Of a DNA stretch of 64,000 bases, positions 1-9,147 are shown one piece after another. Each line of letters opens with the position of its first letter. Positions within the stretch are counted from its first letter, which is position 1. The notes beneath the pieces were generated by a model. That model saw only the letters and a program-made list of their open reading frames with translations, was not told the DNA's origin and did no database searches. Source of the stretch: an uncultured Clostridium sp. (GTDB lineage Bacteria > Bacillota > Clostridia > Lachnospirales > Lachnospiraceae); contig CAKSBP010000003.1 of the NCBI GenBank assembly GCA_934438135.1, positions 56,652 to 120,651 on the forward strand, in the 5' to 3' direction. The translations under genes and the position numbers were made by a program.

Positions 1-511
1 CTCCGATACTTCGGAAAATAGCAGATTCAAAGTTGTAAAGTAAAATGACTGGCATTCCCAATAAGTATATTTTGATATATAGGAGTGCATAGGAAAATAC
101 ATCCCCCGGGACATTTAACATCTGCAATAGATTCCCAATAAATAATTCTCCCAATATTGTTACCAGCAGGCCACCAGCCAGTGATATGATTATGGAAGTA
201 TGTACAGCCTTATGTACGGTATCTTCATCTTTTTTTCCAATTGCAGTGGCAATAACAACATTTGCTCCTAGGGCAATTCCAATAAAAAAATTTAAAATTA
301 AACCGACAATCGGGCTGTTGGCACCAACCGCTGCGACAGCAACTGTTTTGGCATCTCCTGTGAAATTGCCGACAATGGCAATATCGGAGGCATTAAAAAG
401 CTGCTCCAGGATTCCTGTTGCTGCAACGGGAAGGGCATATTGTATAATTTTATTCCAAATGGAACCATGCAGCATATCCATTTTAGATGCTGTAACTTCT
501 GGAGTTTCCAA
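1..511 (-). CDS. MATE-family multidrug/Na+ antiporter, N-terminal part (truncated by window edge)
   Basis: Reads leftward and runs off the window edge; about 170 N-terminal residues are present. The start is TTG at 511, preceded by AAAGGTG. The protein opens with a short polar stretch, then hydrophobic helices carrying the MATE/NorM-like signature (IIQYALPVAATGILEQLF, then GNFTGDAKTVAVAAVGANSP). Family members export drugs or metabolites using Na+ or H+ gradients. It is divergent from a LysR regulator 160 bp away, so that regulator may control it (inference). The substrate cannot be told. Confidence 0.85.
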   Translation of the reverse strand, partial: METPEVTASKMDMLHGSIWNKIIQYALPVAATGILEQLFNASDIAIVGNFTGDAKTVAVAAVGANSPIVGLILNFFIGIALGANVVIATAIGKKDEDTVHKAVHTSIIISLAGGLLVTILGELFIGNLLQMLNVPGDVFSYALLYIKIYLLGMPVILLYNFESAIFRSIG

Positions 512-670
512 ATTTGATCACCTTTCTTTCTACTTTTGTTCAGTACAATTATATAAATAGTAAAGTCTTATAGCAAATATATATAAACTATCATTTACCA
601 TAGTTTACAGGAATAATAATACAAGATATAATGTAGGAAGATTGATAGAAAGATGAGAGGATGAATATAA

Positions 671-1552
671 GTGGATATTCGTGTATTGAAATATTTTTTA
701 GCTGTTGCAAGAGAAGAAAATATCACGAGAGCGGCAGAGAGTCTACACATCGCACAACCTTCTCTTTCAAAACAAATGATGGAGCTGGAGGAAGAACTTG
801 GAAAACAGCTTCTTATTCGAGGAAAACGAAAAATTACTTTAACAGAGGAGGGAATACTGCTTCGTAAACGAGCAGAAGATATTGTATTGCTGGTTGAAAA
901 AACAGAGCGGGAAATATCATCTGACTTTACAGAAATATCAGGCGAGATTATCATTGGGGGAAATGCAACACAGACAATTTTGCAAACTGCATCATCTATG
1001 CAGATGCAATATCCGAATGTTTCATTCCAGTTCTACAGTGGAGATGCTATCGATGTAACAGAACGACTGGATCATGGAAATCTGGATTTTGCAATTTTGC
1101 TCCAGCCGATAGACATTTCAAAATATGAATATATTACACTTCTTGACAGTTCCATGTGGGGGATTTTAATGAAAAAGGAGTCTCCCTTTTCAGAGTTGAA
1201 TGTAATCAGAAAAGAAAATTTGCTGCAAATGCCTTTAATAGTGCATCGTCGAATTGGTTTACAGCAGAGTATTGCGGACTGGGCAGAAACAGATATGGAT
1301 CATTTACACATAACGGCAACTTATAATGTCGTACATGGAAGTCCAGTTTCGTTTGTGAAAAATAATCTGGGATATTTTTTGACTACAAGAGATCTTCTGT
1401 CGCCAGAACTCAATAATAACGTTGTATTTCGACCATTAGAGCCTAAACTGGAAGTTCAATATAATCTGGTATGGAAAAGGAGAAATATATTTAGCAAAGC
1501 GGCTGATTTATTTCTTGAAAATATTAGGCAGGCTATTATGAAAAAAAATTAG
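671..1552 (+). CDS. LysR-family transcriptional regulator
   Basis: A 293-aa protein with an N-terminal winged helix-turn-helix (residues about 1-60: FLAVAREENITRAAESLHIAQPSLSKQ) and a C-terminal effector-binding domain from about residue 90. The start is GTG at 671, ten bases after GAGAGG; the ATG at 661 is in another frame. It is divergent from the MATE exporter gene, the usual arrangement for a LysR regulator and its target. Its TAG stop (1550-1552) lies inside the CIRCE element of the groESL promoter, so the gene ends within the next operon's operator. The ligand is unknown. Confidence 0.9.
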   Translation: MDIRVLKYFLAVAREENITRAAESLHIAQPSLSKQMMELEEELGKQLLIRGKRKITLTEEGILLRKRAEDIVLLVEKTEREISSDFTEISGEIIIGGNATQTILQTASSMQMQYPNVSFQFYSGDAIDVTERLDHGNLDFAILLQPIDISKYEYITLLDSSMWGILMKKESPFSELNVIRKENLLQMPLIVHRRIGLQQSIADWAETDMDHLHITATYNVVHGSPVSFVKNNLGYFLTTRDLLSPELNNNVVFRPLEPKLEVQYNLVWKRRNIFSKAADLFLENIRQAIMKKN

Positions 1553-1591
1553 CACTCACCTATTGACAGTGCTAATAAAACGTGCTATAAC
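1549..1591 (+). promoter_or_regulatory. CIRCE operator and overlapping promoter of groES-groEL
   Basis: CIRCE is TTAGCACTC (1549-1557), a 9-base spacer and CAGTGCTAA (1567-1575). It differs from the consensus TTAGCACTC-N9-GAGTGCTAA by one base. The spacer and right arm contain the -35 TTGACA (1563-1568); TATAAC follows after 17 bases (1586-1591). HrcA bound here would cover the -35 directly. HrcA/CIRCE repression of chaperone genes is established knowledge. The hrcA gene is not in the window. Confidence 0.93.
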
Positions 1592-1660
1592 AATAATTAC
1601 AAAGAAACAAATGGCAGATGAGCAGATGTTTTCAATGCCTGAAGTTTATATAGCGAATAG

Positions 1661-1697
1661 AAAACACCTGCTTAAGAGATTACAGTGGGTGTTTTTT
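1661..1697 (+). terminator. Terminator-like hairpin inside the groESL leader
   Basis: AAAACACC (1661-1668) pairs perfectly with GGTGTTTT (1688-1695), with a possible TG/CA extension, and T residues run to 1697. It sits between the CIRCE promoter and groES in a leader of about 190 bases. It could be an attenuator or simply a leader stem; the loop is rather large. No known riboswitch or protein-binding leader is recognised here. Confidence 0.4.
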
Positions 1698-1780
1698 GCA
1701 TCTGCCACAGGTTTTATAGTGCCAATACCTCCCATTTGGGAGATTACATAAATTATAATATTTTGAAAGAAGGAATTGAT

Positions 1781-2068
1781 ATGAGATTAAAACCATTAGG
1801 GGACAGAGTCGTTTTGAAACAGCTGAAGGCAGAGGAAAAAACCTAGTCAGGAATCATTCTTTCAGCAAAATCAAAGGAGAAGCCACAGGTGGCAGAGGTT
1901 ACGTCAGTTGGACCTGGCGGCATGGTAGATGGAAAAGAGGTTACCATGCAGGTAAAGATTGGTGATCACGTTATTTTTCAGAAGTACGCAGGTACCACTA
2001 TGAAAGCTGGAGACGAAGAGTTTATTATTGTGAAACAGAGCGATATTATCGCATTAGTTGAGGATTAG
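1781..2068 (+). pseudogene. groES: groES co-chaperonin with an in-frame TAG at codon 22
   Basis: The frame from ATG 1781 (ribosome site GAAGGAA) encodes the complete GroES sequence: MRLKPLGDRVVLKQLKAEEKT, a TAG at 1844-1846, then SGIILSAKSKEKP through to FIIVKQSDIIALVED and a normal TAG stop. The 95-codon length is the family norm and both halves align with GroES, including the mobile-loop region. The only lesion is one nonsense codon where Lys or Gln is usual, one base change away. GroES caps the GroEL chamber and is normally essential, so a sequencing error, a very recent mutation or amber read-through are the options. TAG is a normal stop elsewhere in the window. Confidence 0.88.
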
Positions 2069-2077
2069 GAGGAATGA

Positions 2078-3694
<1,617 letters not shown>

Positions 3695-3735
3695 AAAGAA
3701 AACAGGTAACCAAATAACCATACAATATAGAAATA

Positions 3736-3767
3736 ATATCCTTTACGAAAACCTTCGTAAGGGATAT
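3736..3767 (+). other. Strong stem-loop between groEL and the HelD-like gene, no U-tract
   Basis: ATATCCTTTACGAA (3736-3749) pairs with TTCGTAAGGGATAT (3754-3767) through 14 base pairs with one G-U pair and an AACC loop. No T run follows; the next gene's ribosome site begins only eight bases later. This suggests an mRNA-stabilising, processing or translation-modulating hairpin rather than a classical terminator. Confidence 0.6.
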
Positions 3768-3785
3768 TGCGATCAGAGGATGAGC

Positions 3786-5660
3786 ATGTCAGGGAAGATA
3801 GAACAAATGCAGTCAGAGCAGCTGGAACAGAGGTATTTATCCAAGGTAGAAGAGAAAATGGATAGACGGCTCAAGGAATTAGAAGGACATATTGAAAAGT
3901 GGAAGAAGAATATTAAGGAGCAGAAAGAATTTATATGGGAGAATACCTCGGATATGGATCGGGAAGAATTTTTAGAGAATAAACAATCCGTAGGACTAGA
4001 TACGATGCTTCTGGATTTTGATATTAAGAATAAACAGATGCTGGAGCGTTCCATCGACAGTCCGTATTTTGGAAAAGTACAGTTTAAATTTGAGGAAACA
4101 GGTGAAAAAAAACCGGTTTACATTGGATTAATGGGATTTCATCCGGATAATGAGGAATGGCCGCTGATATTTGACTGGCGTGCACCAATTTCTTCTCTTT
4201 ATTACGAACATGAAAAAGGACCTGGCGGTTATCTTGCACCAGAAGGACGGATTTATGGGAACATCTTGGAGAAGAAACAGTTTCAAATCAAAAAGCAGAA
4301 GATGCAGTACATGCTGGATACTGATCTGCGAATTGATGATGATGTACTGAGACGGGAATTGGGAGAACATGCGGAAGGAAAAATGCGTCAGGTAGCAGCA
4401 ACGATTCAGAAAGAGCAGAATGAAATTATTCGTAACAATACAGCAAAGACACTGATAATCAATGGATGTGCCGGAAGTGGAAAAACAGTAGTTGCCCTGC
4501 ATCGTGTGGCGTGGCTCCTTTATAATAGAAGAAAATATTTAAAATCCGATCATGTTTTGATTTTATCGCCGAATGCTTTGTTTTCGGATTACATTTCCCA
4601 AGTGCTTCCAGAGCTTGGTGAGGATAATGTCCCAGAAAAAGAATGGGATGACTTGATGGCAGATTTGCTGATGTTAGAAGACAGTTATGAATATAAGAAT
4701 GATCAGGTTCATGTGATATTAAGCTGTGATAATCCGGGGGATAATCGAATGAAGAGGATTTCTTATAAATCTTCGATTTCCTATTTTAATCAACTGAATG
4801 CTTTTTTAAAAGGAAGAAAAAAAGACAACAAGTCCAATCAGACAGTTTGTGTATATATGGAATTCCTAAATGAAATAGGAAAGAAACATCCAGAAATGAA
4901 AGAATACAGAAATGAGCAGGGAGAAATCTGTTATGAAGATGTACTGGCTGTCTTTTATCTTCAGATAAAATTATATGGATGTGGATGTTATCGAGGCATT
5001 AAACATCTGGTAGTCGATGAAATGCAGGATTATTCCATTTTTCAGTATGCCATCTTAAAAGAACTCTTTGACTGTCCGAAAACTATATTAGGAGATGTAA
5101 ACCAGACCCTGATTCCAGAACAAGATGTGATTTATGCTCTGACAGAACTTTTTCCGGAGTCTACGTTTTTGGAAATGAAAAAAAGTTATCGATGTACGGA
5201 AGAAATTACAAGATTTTCCAATCGAATTATTGGCGGAAAAGACATTCTTCCATTTGAACGACATGGAAAAGAGCCAGTTGTGATTCGCTCGGATAATGAA
5301 GAACAGCAGAAACAAAAGGTAAAAGAAATTTTGCAGAAGTTAAGTCAGAATAAAGAAAATGAAGAACAGACCATAGCAGTTCTTTGCGATGACGAAGAAG
5401 AATGTATGAGGCTTTATGATGAATTGAAAAATGAGATGAAGATTTATCTGGTTCGCGAGACAACAACTGTATACAAAGAAGGAATCTCTATACTGCCCAA
5501 ATATCTGGCAAAGGGATTGGAATTTGATGTAGCAGTTGTATATAGCACAGAAGACAAGCCGGAAAACAGAATAAGCAGATATGCTTTTTATATTGCGTGT
5601 ACAAGGGCACTTCATGAACTGTATGTACTTCATATTGGAGGTTTAGATGTATATTTATAG
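3786..5660 (+). CDS. HelD-like superfamily 1 helicase/ATPase (RNA polymerase recycling type)
   Basis: About 624 aa. Features in order: an N-terminal coiled coil (to about residue 90), the HelD-typical motif DWRAPISSLYYE (about 132-143), Walker A GCAGSGKT (about 229-236), Walker B VVDEMQDYS (about 410) and motif VI IACTRALHELY (about 600). HelD proteins bind RNA polymerase and use ATP to release stalled enzyme from nucleic acid. It is shorter than the roughly 770-aa Bacillus subtilis HelD. ATG 3786 is preferred because AGAGG (3775-3779) abuts the upstream ATG at 3780 but is six bases from 3786. The next gene follows after 14 bases, so the two are probably co-transcribed. A different SF1 role remains possible. 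Confidence 0.82.
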   Translation: MSGKIEQMQSEQLEQRYLSKVEEKMDRRLKELEGHIEKWKKNIKEQKEFIWENTSDMDREEFLENKQSVGLDTMLLDFDIKNKQMLERSIDSPYFGKVQFKFEETGEKKPVYIGLMGFHPDNEEWPLIFDWRAPISSLYYEHEKGPGGYLAPEGRIYGNILEKKQFQIKKQKMQYMLDTDLRIDDDVLRRELGEHAEGKMRQVAATIQKEQNEIIRNNTAKTLIINGCAGSGKTVVALHRVAWLLYNRRKYLKSDHVLILSPNALFSDYISQVLPELGEDNVPEKEWDDLMADLLMLEDSYEYKNDQVHVILSCDNPGDNRMKRISYKSSISYFNQLNAFLKGRKKDNKSNQTVCVYMEFLNEIGKKHPEMKEYRNEQGEICYEDVLAVFYLQIKLYGCGCYRGIKHLVVDEMQDYSIFQYAILKELFDCPKTILGDVNQTLIPEQDVIYALTELFPESTFLEMKKSYRCTEEITRFSNRIIGGKDILPFERHGKEPVVIRSDNEEQQKQKVKEILQKLSQNKENEEQTIAVLCDDEEECMRLYDELKNEMKIYLVRETTTVYKEGISILPKYLAKGLEFDVAVVYSTEDKPENRISRYAFYIACTRALHELYVLHIGGLDVYL

Positions 5661-5674
5661 AAAGTGGGGATACT

Positions 5675-6454
5675 ATGACATTTTGGAAGGTTAGTGACAA
5701 ACGGATTAACTGTAAAATATCACAGCAGGAGATGCAGAAAATGGGTTACCAGCTGCCGGAATTACAAAAGAGCCAAGAGAAGACGCAGGAATTTTTAAAT
5801 ATGCTTCTGGAAGATGCCAGACAGTTTCTGGATGTGGATACAGCAAATGGTGTACAGAATTTTGTGGCAGCCATGCTTCCTGACGAGAGTGTCTATCTTT
5901 CTATTTCCTGTGCAGACTGTAATGAAGAAATTGATAAAAATCTGGACAATGTAAAAGATGCTATCGAAAAAATGAATGAACTGACTGGTGAGGACAATCT
6001 TTCTAAAATCAAGAATCTGAAAGGTAAAGAAAAGACAGAGGCTTATACTAACTTTATGAATGAACTGAAAAATCTGTTTATAGGAACGGAAGTGCCGGTA
6101 GAGCCAGTTGAAGTAAAACTGGAGGAGACTGTGGCAGCCTCCCAAGAAGAGGAACAAAGACTGCCCCTTCAGTTTCAGACTAAGTTCCCGGATTTGAATC
6201 ATGTGATTGAATTCTGTCATACCTACGGGAAGAGCGACGGAGTACAAAGTCAGTTGATAAAAAAGGATGGGGAGTATTATCTTTGGGCAGATTTCAACAA
6301 GGAAGTTTCTGAAAAAGAGATTATTACATTTGTTGCTCTGATTGAAGAATTTGAAGGTGTTATAAATTATGGTGAAGGTTTTACAGAATTCTTAAGAGAA
6401 CATGGTGAAATGCTGCTAAGAGAAGATGCAGTGAAGCATTTGATGACAGTCTAA
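5675..6454 (+). CDS. MecA-like adaptor protein (ClpC substrate adaptor family)
   Basis: A 259-aa protein with the two-domain plan of MecA. The N-terminal domain reads KVSDKRINCKISQQEMQKMG and should bind substrates. An acidic, Glu-rich linker (residues about 145-165) follows. The C-terminal domain (FPDLNHVIEFCHTYG, then DGEYYLWADFNKEVSEKEI) resembles the ClpC-binding half. MecA adaptors deliver proteins to ClpCP for degradation and activate ClpC assembly. Similarity is judged by eye and is moderate, as expected for clostridial members. Substrates here are unknown. It lies 14 bases after the HelD-like gene and is followed by a terminator. Confidence 0.75.
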   Translation: MTFWKVSDKRINCKISQQEMQKMGYQLPELQKSQEKTQEFLNMLLEDARQFLDVDTANGVQNFVAAMLPDESVYLSISCADCNEEIDKNLDNVKDAIEKMNELTGEDNLSKIKNLKGKEKTEAYTNFMNELKNLFIGTEVPVEPVEVKLEETVAASQEEEQRLPLQFQTKFPDLNHVIEFCHTYGKSDGVQSQLIKKDGEYYLWADFNKEVSEKEIITFVALIEEFEGVINYGEGFTEFLREHGEMLLREDAVKHLMTV

Positions 6455-6613
6455 ATTGAAAGAACTCTTTTTTCTATGTATCGGTATTGTTTTTTATTCA
6501 TTTTTTAAGAAATCTGTCGCCAGAGATAAAAATGTGGAAAAAATAAGACAAAATGGTAAAGAACTTTTGCTTCTATGACGATAATTTTAACAGCGATTGA
6601 GATTATGCTAAGG

Positions 6614-6667
6614 AAAGCATCAGAATCGAAGGAACGAGTCAATGGTTTCTTTTTCTGATGCTTTTTT
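6614..6667 (+). terminator. Rho-independent terminator after mecA-like gene
   Basis: AAAGCATCAGAA (6614-6625) pairs perfectly with TTCTGATGCTTT (6653-6664), and the T run ends at 6667. The loop is 27 bases. The rest of 6455-6715 is AT-rich with no other feature I can support. Confidence 0.8.
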
Positions 6668-6715
6668 GCTGTAAAATTTTAATCCACTCAGTTGATTGAA
6701 AGGAGAAAATGAGAA

Positions 6716-7273
6716 ATGAGAATAGGAAGTATATTTGGACAAACATACAGTGGTATGCTGACTGGTTCTGACGTGAAGCGGAATACAGCAACAAAGGATC
6801 GTGCCAGTAAAACATTTGAGGAAATTGTAGAGGATAAAAAGAACAATGGCGTATTTCAGGAAACAAGAGTGAATTCAACAGGAAGTGCAAGAATTAAAAG
6901 TTTTAATACTGGAGTGCCTTATGAGGAAATGGCAGATGAAAATGGAATTATCAGTTATGGAAAAGCAGCTTTTGTCTGTGATAAAAAGGAACAGGCATTG
7001 TGCTTAGGTGATATGAGTGAACGTTCCAATGTACTGGATATTCCGCTTTCCGGAGGAGGACGGCTTCGGGTAAACCGGGATAATATCGAGGAACTTATGA
7101 CTGCTATTGGTATGTTTTCGCCAAAGGATCAGGAAACAATCGTGCGTGCAGTTACAACAGACGCCAGATGCCGTAATAAGAAAATGCAGGTAGAAGATCA
7201 GGAAAATAAGGTATTTAACCAGCTTGCTGATACACAAACAGGAGAAGGAGAGGAGGAAAGCCGTATTTATTAA
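6716..7273 (+). CDS. Hypothetical protein, 185 aa
   Basis: I do not recognise the family. ATG 6716 follows AAAGGAGAAAATGAGAA, a good ribosome site. The protein has no signal peptide or membrane segment. The middle (LGDMSERSNVLDIPLSGGG, then RLRVNRDNIEELM) looks like a small folded domain. The N-terminus is Thr/Lys-rich and the C-terminus (EGEEESRIY) is acidic. It has its own promoter region after the mecA-like terminator. Its stop is only two bases from the stop of the convergent oxidoreductase gene, with no terminator between them. Confidence 0.65.
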   Translation: MRIGSIFGQTYSGMLTGSDVKRNTATKDRASKTFEEIVEDKKNNGVFQETRVNSTGSARIKSFNTGVPYEEMADENGIISYGKAAFVCDKKEQALCLGDMSERSNVLDIPLSGGGRLRVNRDNIEELMTAIGMFSPKDQETIVRAVTTDARCRNKKMQVEDQENKVFNQLADTQTGEGEEESRIY

Positions 7274-7275
7274 AT

Positions 7276-8766
7276 TTAAAGCAGTTCATTGGAAATTTGT
7301 TCTGCTGCATTTCTGGCACCTTTCATTACAATAGAAATGCCACTGCCTGGATGAATGGAATTTCCAGCGAAGTATAAGTTATCAACTCCTTTTTTCTTTA
7401 CCTGTGGGCGAAAACATAAACTTTGAGTCAGGGTAGGAGCAAATCCAAATGCTCCGCCCTGATGATATACAAATGAATTTTTAAGGTCAAGAGGAGTGCT
7501 GTAAAATTCTCCTACAATCTTTCCACGGATGGCACTGCCAGCCATATTTTCCAATGCATTGAGACAGATGTTCCGAAGCAGAAAAATGGTATGGTTATCC
7601 CAGACAATCCGTGCAGAAAGATTTGGAACACGCATCATAATATTCATACTGGTAAATCCATTTTTTTGGAAAGAGGAGTCCACGGCTGCCGGATAATACA
7701 GATAGAGTGGCGGATTTTGTGGCAGAAGATGATGTTCCAGTCGTTTGCATTCTGTCCGAAAGCAGTCATTCAAATAAATATTGTGTACAGAAAAGTTTTT
7801 TAACACTTCTGGAAAGACCAGCCGTAGCATAAAAACAGAGTAGGACATCTGATTTTTTGACTGTTTCGGACGAAAACGGCGAGAAAGATGTATATTTGTG
7901 GGAAGAATGGAAAAAATAGAGGTATAGTCGCAGCAGCAGCAAATGGCATCTGCTTTGATTACCTTATTATCTGTCATAATTCCACAGGCTTTGCTTCCCT
8001 CAAATAAAATTTTTTCCACCATACTATTTGTCTTTAAAATACCGCCACATGCCAGAAAGGCAGTTTCTAATCCTTTCACATAGGCACCAGTACCACCAAT
8101 AATCTGACCAAGTCCCATTTTTTGGATACAGGCAGGAATAGTCAGGTAAAGATTTGACATTTTATAGGGAGAAAATCCCATATAAAGTGTCTGAAATAAA
8201 ATAAATTTTTTTAAAACTGGGCTTTTGATATAATTTGATAAGGAGTCAGAAGCCTTTGGCAGTGGATTGAGCTGTTTCATTATATGTGTATTCTTTTGAT
8301 GAAAGAGATCACTTAGGTGAAAAAGCGGCTGTTCCATAAATTCATTGGTTAAAATCTGATACTTGCTATAATAATTCTGAATGAATTGTTCGTAACCAGA
8401 GACGGATTCTCCAAAGAAATTTTCAAATGATTCTGGATTCAGCATATAATGGGTACTAAGAGTATACGCTGCACCATTTTCCAGAAAAAGCTGATATAAA
8501 TCAGTTAGAGGAATTGTTTGATAATAAGCCTCTGGATTCAATCCACATTCTGTAAAGACTGTCTTATATTCCTGTGGATGGACAGGAATAGAAGAAAAAC
8601 TGTCACAGGAGTATAAAACATCTGATTTCTGATAGGAAAGATGGCCTGCAGAACCTCCGGTATGGCAGCATTTTTCATAAATAGTAACGTGAAATCCGTT
8701 ATGCAGCAGACGGATTCCAGTGCAGAGTCCAGCGATTCCTCCTCCAATTATCACAATCTCTTTCAT
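7276..8766 (-). CDS. Phytoene desaturase-like FAD-dependent oxidoreductase
   Basis: A 496-aa flavoprotein. The N-terminal dinucleotide-binding fold reads IVIIGGGIAGLCTGIRLLHNG, followed by YEKCCHTGGSAGHL as in CrtI/phytoene desaturases and carotenoid isomerases. A C-terminal FAD-contact motif (NLYFAGNSIHPGSGISIVM) completes the family pattern. The true start is ATG 8766; the longer frame starts at a GTG that is part of the ribosome site AGGAGGTGCC. No other carotenoid genes are nearby, so substrate and pathway are open; such proteins in gut Firmicutes act on unknown lipids or isoprenoids. A palindromic operator candidate lies just upstream. Confidence 0.85.
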   Translation of the reverse strand: MKEIVIIGGGIAGLCTGIRLLHNGFHVTIYEKCCHTGGSAGHLSYQKSDVLYSCDSFSSIPVHPQEYKTVFTECGLNPEAYYQTIPLTDLYQLFLENGAAYTLSTHYMLNPESFENFFGESVSGYEQFIQNYYSKYQILTNEFMEQPLFHLSDLFHQKNTHIMKQLNPLPKASDSLSNYIKSPVLKKFILFQTLYMGFSPYKMSNLYLTIPACIQKMGLGQIIGGTGAYVKGLETAFLACGGILKTNSMVEKILFEGSKACGIMTDNKVIKADAICCCCDYTSIFSILPTNIHLSRRFRPKQSKNQMSYSVFMLRLVFPEVLKNFSVHNIYLNDCFRTECKRLEHHLLPQNPPLYLYYPAAVDSSFQKNGFTSMNIMMRVPNLSARIVWDNHTIFLLRNICLNALENMAGSAIRGKIVGEFYSTPLDLKNSFVYHQGGAFGFAPTLTQSLCFRPQVKKKGVDNLYFAGNSIHPGSGISIVMKGARNAAEQISNELL

Positions 8767-8782
8767 AGGCACCTCCTTAAAT

Positions 8783-8796
8783 TACTAACGTTAGTA
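8783..8796 (-). promoter_or_regulatory. Perfect 14-bp palindrome, candidate TetR-type operator
   Basis: TACTAACGTTAGTA is fully palindromic and lies 17 bases upstream of the start codon of the oxidoreductase gene, just beyond its ribosome site. Its size and symmetry suit a TetR-family repressor (inference). No TetR gene is in the window. Confidence 0.45.
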
Positions 8797-9147
8797 TTTC
8801 CCGCCAGAGGCTTCTTTATAAAATAACTTGTAGTGGAAATATGACAAAAATGGAGAATCAGCCATAATTATTTATACTGGCTGCCTGATTTATCAAAAAA
8901 GTGAGATGAAAATAGACAAGTTAGACAAATGTATTGATTTATTTTTGAAAAAACTATACAATAGATATAATAAAAAACAAAAATAGAAGCAGGTAGTTCT
9001 GTCTTCAGAAAATGAGAAGGGAACACCAAGCCAAAAGGTGACTGCACCAGATAGGAATTAATTTATATTTATTTGACGTATTATTCCTTTTTATTTATAA
9101 TAAAAGAAGGAAACAAAAATTATATAATACATACAAGGAGGCCAGGT
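8797..9147 (+). other. Intergenic region upstream of the GGDEF/EAL gene
   Basis: AT-rich DNA between two divergent genes. A possible promoter for the rightward gene is TTGAAA (8945-8950) with TATAAT (8966-8971), but the 15-base spacing is short. Around 9022-9050, CACC, GGTG and CACC segments could form alternative short hairpins. I looked for a cyclic-di-GMP riboswitch because of the downstream gene and did not find its conserved core. Confidence 0.4.

Noticed and set aside
1563..1751. Short open frame between CIRCE and groES
   Set aside because: Its start would lie inside the operator and no ribosome site precedes any start codon; it overlaps the leader hairpin.
1844..1846. TAG recoding (for example pyrrolysine or a reassigned amber codon) as explanation of the groES TAG
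   Set aside because: TAG ends several intact genes in the window and no pyl gene is present, so general recoding is not supported.
9001..9060. Possible cyclic-di-GMP riboswitch before the GGDEF/EAL gene
   Set aside because: The conserved core (GCAAACC and GACGCAAAGCC segments) is absent; only short alternative stems are seen.
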